The notes beneath the pieces are model-generated. The model was not told the DNA's origin, made no database searches, and saw only the letters and a program-made list of their open reading frames with translations. Of a stretch of 64,000 bases of DNA, positions 61,803 through 64,000 are shown one piece after another. The stretch is from positions 744,001 to 808,000 of the forward strand of contig OZ260083.1 in NCBI GenBank assembly GCA_965284435.1, read 5' to 3'. The position numbers and the translations under genes were made by a program. This stretch comes from CAIYZT01 sp947461435. Lineage in GTDB: Bacteria > Pseudomonadota > Alphaproteobacteria > Rhodobacterales > Rhodobacteraceae. Positions within the stretch are counted from its first letter, which is position 1. Each line of letters opens with the position of its first letter.

Positions 61803-64000
61803 TGACGCCTGGGTAGCGGCCGAAGAGGCCAAGCGTGCATGGTTGGATGCCAATGGCCTTTACAAAACCGAAGATGAACATTCTTCCTGCGGGGTCGGCC
61901 TTGTCGTGGCAATTTCGGGCAAACCGAGCCGAAAGGTCGTCGAAAATGGCATAAATGCCTTGCGGGCGGTCTGGCACCGCGGCGCGGTGGATGCAGATGG
62001 AAAAACGGGGGACGGTGCGGGGATCCATGTGCAGATCCCGGTTAAGTTCTTTTATGATCAGGTCCGCCGCACAGGGCACGAGCCCGATACGAAAAAACTC
62101 ATTGCCGTGGGTCAAGTCTTTCTTCCCCGGACAGATTTCGGTGCACAAGAGCGGTGCCGAACCATTGTCGAATCCGAAGTTTTGCGGATGGGGCACTATA
62201 TCTATGGCTGGCGGCACGTCCCAGTTGACACCAGCGTTCTGGGCGACAAAGCCAATGCAACCCGGCCAGAGATTGAGCAGATCCTGATCCGCAACGACAA
62301 GGGCATTGACGACGAGCAATTCGAGCGCGAGCTGTACATCATTCGCCGCCGCATCGAGAAAGCCGCAAATGCGGCGGGTATCCAGGGGCTGTATCTGTGC
62401 TCATTGTCGTGCCGGTCCATCATCTACAAAGGGATGATGTTGGCCGAGCAAGTGGCCGTCTTCTATCCGGATCTGATGGACGACCGGTTTGAATCTGCTT
62501 TCGCAATCTATCACCAACGCTATTCAACCAACACCTTTCCGCAATGGTGGTTGGCCCAGCCGTTTCGGATGCTGGCCCATAACGGTGAGATCAACACGCT
62601 GAAGGGCAACGTCAACTGGATGAAAAGCCATGAAATCCGCATGGCGTCGTCGGCGTTTGGTGACATGGCCGAAGACATCAAGCCCATCATCCCCGGCGGC
62701 ACATCAGATTCCGGCGCGCTGGATGCCGTGTTCGAAGTGCTTGTAAGATCAGGCCGCAATGCGCCCATGGCCAAGACGATGTTGGTGCCCGAGGCCTGGA
62801 GCAAGGCCACAACAAATATGCCCAAGGCCTGGGCCGATATGTATTCGTACTGCAATTCGGTCATCGAGCCTTGGGATGGACCTGCGGCGCTGGCGATGAC
62901 CGATGGGCGTTGGGTCTGCGGCGGTCTGGACAGAAACGGCCTGCGTCCGATGCGTTACGTGATTACTGGCGATGGGCTGCTGATCGCAGGATCGGAGGCG
63001 GGTATGGTGCCCATCGACGAAAGCACTGTGCGCGAAAAGGGCGCATTGGGGCCGGGTCAGATCATTGCCGTCGATATGGCCGAAGGCAAGTTGTACCACG
63101 ACACCCAAATCAAGGACAAACTGGCCGCTGCGCAGCCCTATGGCGATTGGGTTGGTAAAATAGTCGATTTGAACGCCCTGTTGCGCGATGTGCCCGAACT
63201 GCCCTTGTTCACCGGCAGCGACCTGCGCCGCCGTCAGATTGCGGCTGGCTATACCGTCGAGGAGCTGGAGCAGGTTCTGGCCCCCATGGCCGAAGATGGC
63301 AAGGAAATGGTCGCCTCGATGGGCGACGATACGCCCGCTGCCGTCTTGTCCAGCATCTATCGCCCCTTGTCGCATTTCTTCCGTCAGAACTTCAGTCAGG
63401 TCACCAACCCGCCGATCGACAGTCTGCGCGAAGGCCGCGTGATGAGCTTGAAGACACGCTTTGGAAACCTGCGGAACGTGTTGGACGAAAACTCCTCACA
63501 GACCGAGATTTTGGTTCTGGAAAGCCCCTTTATTGCCAACAGCGAATTTGACGTTCTGGTCAAACGCTTTGGGGAGCAGGTCGCCTTTATCGATTGTACC
63601 TTCCCGGCAGATGCAGGCAACGACGCCCTGCCCCAAGGGCTTGACCGTATTCGCGCCGAAGCGGAAGACGCAGTTCGGTCTGGCGCGGGGCAATTGGTGC
63701 TGACAGACCAGCATCAAGGCGAAGGACGCGTTTCGATGCCGATGATCCTTGCCACCTCTGCCGTCCATTCGTGGCTGACCCGCAAAGGGTTGCGTACGTT
63801 TTGCTCGATCAACGTGCGGTCTGCGGAATGTATTGATCCCCATTACTTTGCAGTGCTGATCGGATGCGGGGCGACCACCGTCAACGCCTACCTTGCGCAA
63901 GATTCCATTGCGGATCGCATCAATCGGGGATTGATCGACGGCAGCCTTCTGGATGCGATGCGCCGGTACCGGGATGCCATCGACGCAGGGCTTTTGAAGA
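61789..64000 (+). CDS. gltB: Glutamate synthase large subunit (partial, 5' part)
   Basis: About 737 of the usual 1,500 or so codons lie in the window. The start ATG 61789 gives a 33-residue leader ending before Cys34 in EDEHSSCGVGLV; this cysteine becomes the N-terminal nucleophile of the glutaminase domain after cleavage. Further signatures are AFAIYHQRYSTNTFPQWWLAQPFRMLAHNGEINTLKGN, GGTSDSGALDAVFEVL and DGRWVCGGLDRNGLRPMRY. The central domain begins near residue 490. The FMN/2-oxoglutarate part lies beyond the edge. Confidence 0.97.
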   Translation, partial: MTLYDDAWVAAEEAKRAWLDANGLYKTEDEHSSCGVGLVVAISGKPSRKVVENGINALRAVWHRGAVDADGKTGDGAGIHVQIPVKFFYDQVRRTGHEPDTKKLIAVGQVFLPRTDFGAQERCRTIVESEVLRMGHYIYGWRHVPVDTSVLGDKANATRPEIEQILIRNDKGIDDEQFERELYIIRRRIEKAANAAGIQGLYLCSLSCRSIIYKGMMLAEQVAVFYPDLMDDRFESAFAIYHQRYSTNTFPQWWLAQPFRMLAHNGEINTLKGNVNWMKSHEIRMASSAFGDMAEDIKPIIPGGTSDSGALDAVFEVLVRSGRNAPMAKTMLVPEAWSKATTNMPKAWADMYSYCNSVIEPWDGPAALAMTDGRWVCGGLDRNGLRPMRYVITGDGLLIAGSEAGMVPIDESTVREKGALGPGQIIAVDMAEGKLYHDTQIKDKLAAAQPYGDWVGKIVDLNALLRDVPELPLFTGSDLRRRQIAAGYTVEELEQVLAPMAEDGKEMVASMGDDTPAAVLSSIYRPLSHFFRQNFSQVTNPPIDSLREGRVMSLKTRFGNLRNVLDENSSQTEILVLESPFIANSEFDVLVKRFGEQVAFIDCTFPADAGNDALPQGLDRIRAEAEDAVRSGAGQLVLTDQHQGEGRVSMPMILATSAVHSWLTRKGLRTFCSINVRSAECIDPHYFAVLIGCGATTVNAYLAQDSIADRINRGLIDGSLLDAMRRYRDAIDAGLLK

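Noticed and set aside
1..64000. Search for CRISPR arrays, insertion sequences, prophage genes, toxin-antitoxin pairs and integrases
   Set aside because: No repeat-spacer pattern, transposase, recombinase or paired small toxin/antitoxin frames were found. The single tRNA has no integrase gene or duplicated 3' end nearby.

Overview
The window comes from an alphaproteobacterium of the Rhodobacteraceae type that carries bacteriochlorophyll genes. The evidence is the gene order bchF / aerR(ppaA)-ppsR / bchG-orf428-bchP-idi, which is the Rhodobacter-style photosynthesis gene cluster, together with PpsR-type TGT-N12-ACA operators, DnaK/DnaJ with an alphaproteobacterial RpoH-like promoter, the lptCAB-hpf-ptsN block and a GltD/GltB pair. 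The DNA is GC-rich. No insertion sequence, phage gene, CRISPR array or rRNA operon was seen. One tRNA (Leu, CAG) is present.

Layout. (1) 1-7089: right-hand end of a photosynthesis gene cluster. bchF (cut by the window edge) diverges from aerR-ppsR. bchG, a PucC-like carrier, bchP and idi form a tightly coupled unit ending at a strong two-way terminator. (2) 7102-18958: a sugar-acid region. It has a ribose-type ABC importer, two GntR-like LacI regulators, gluconolactonase, a GlcG/HbpS-type protein, L-idonate/gluconate dehydrogenases, gluconokinase and two further dehydrogenases. Operator-like palindromes with the core TTAYCGRTAA, or close variants, recur in its control regions. (3) 19134-25817: an envelope pair (a membrane-anchored protein and a periplasmic-binding/OmpA fusion), radC, dnaJ and dnaK. 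(4) 26039-36195: surface-glycan genes: a polysaccharide-export permease, cysQ, kdsB, galU, four glycosyltransferases and a two-module sulfotransferase. (5) 36192-40940: ptsN, hpf, lptB, lptA, lptC, kdsD and an RNase D, a lipopolysaccharide/stress housekeeping block. (6) 41049-52640: an L-rhamnoside locus with rhaI, lldD, a LacI regulator, a GH78 alpha-L-rhamnosidase, a complete ABC importer and an aldo/keto reductase. (7) 52659-57093: a polyamine-type ABC importer with a metallo-beta-lactamase-fold hydrolase as last gene. (8) 57391-64000: tRNA-Leu, an NDUFA9-like protein, uppP, gltD, an exported protein of unknown function and the first part of gltB.

How the parts work together (inference). 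AerR and PpsR probably control the bacteriochlorophyll genes through operator pairs beside bchF and bchG. The sugar-acid region can carry imported or lactone-derived gluconate/idonate to 6-phosphogluconate. In the rhamnose locus, rhamnosides would be imported intact and cut in the cytoplasm, since the rhamnosidase has no signal peptide; RhaI isomerises the rhamnose and LldD would oxidise the L-lactate formed from L-lactaldehyde. A rhamnulokinase and aldolase are not in the window. KdsD, KdsB and the Lpt proteins serve lipopolysaccharide, while the glycosyltransferases, sulfotransferase and CysQ point to a sulfated surface glycan.
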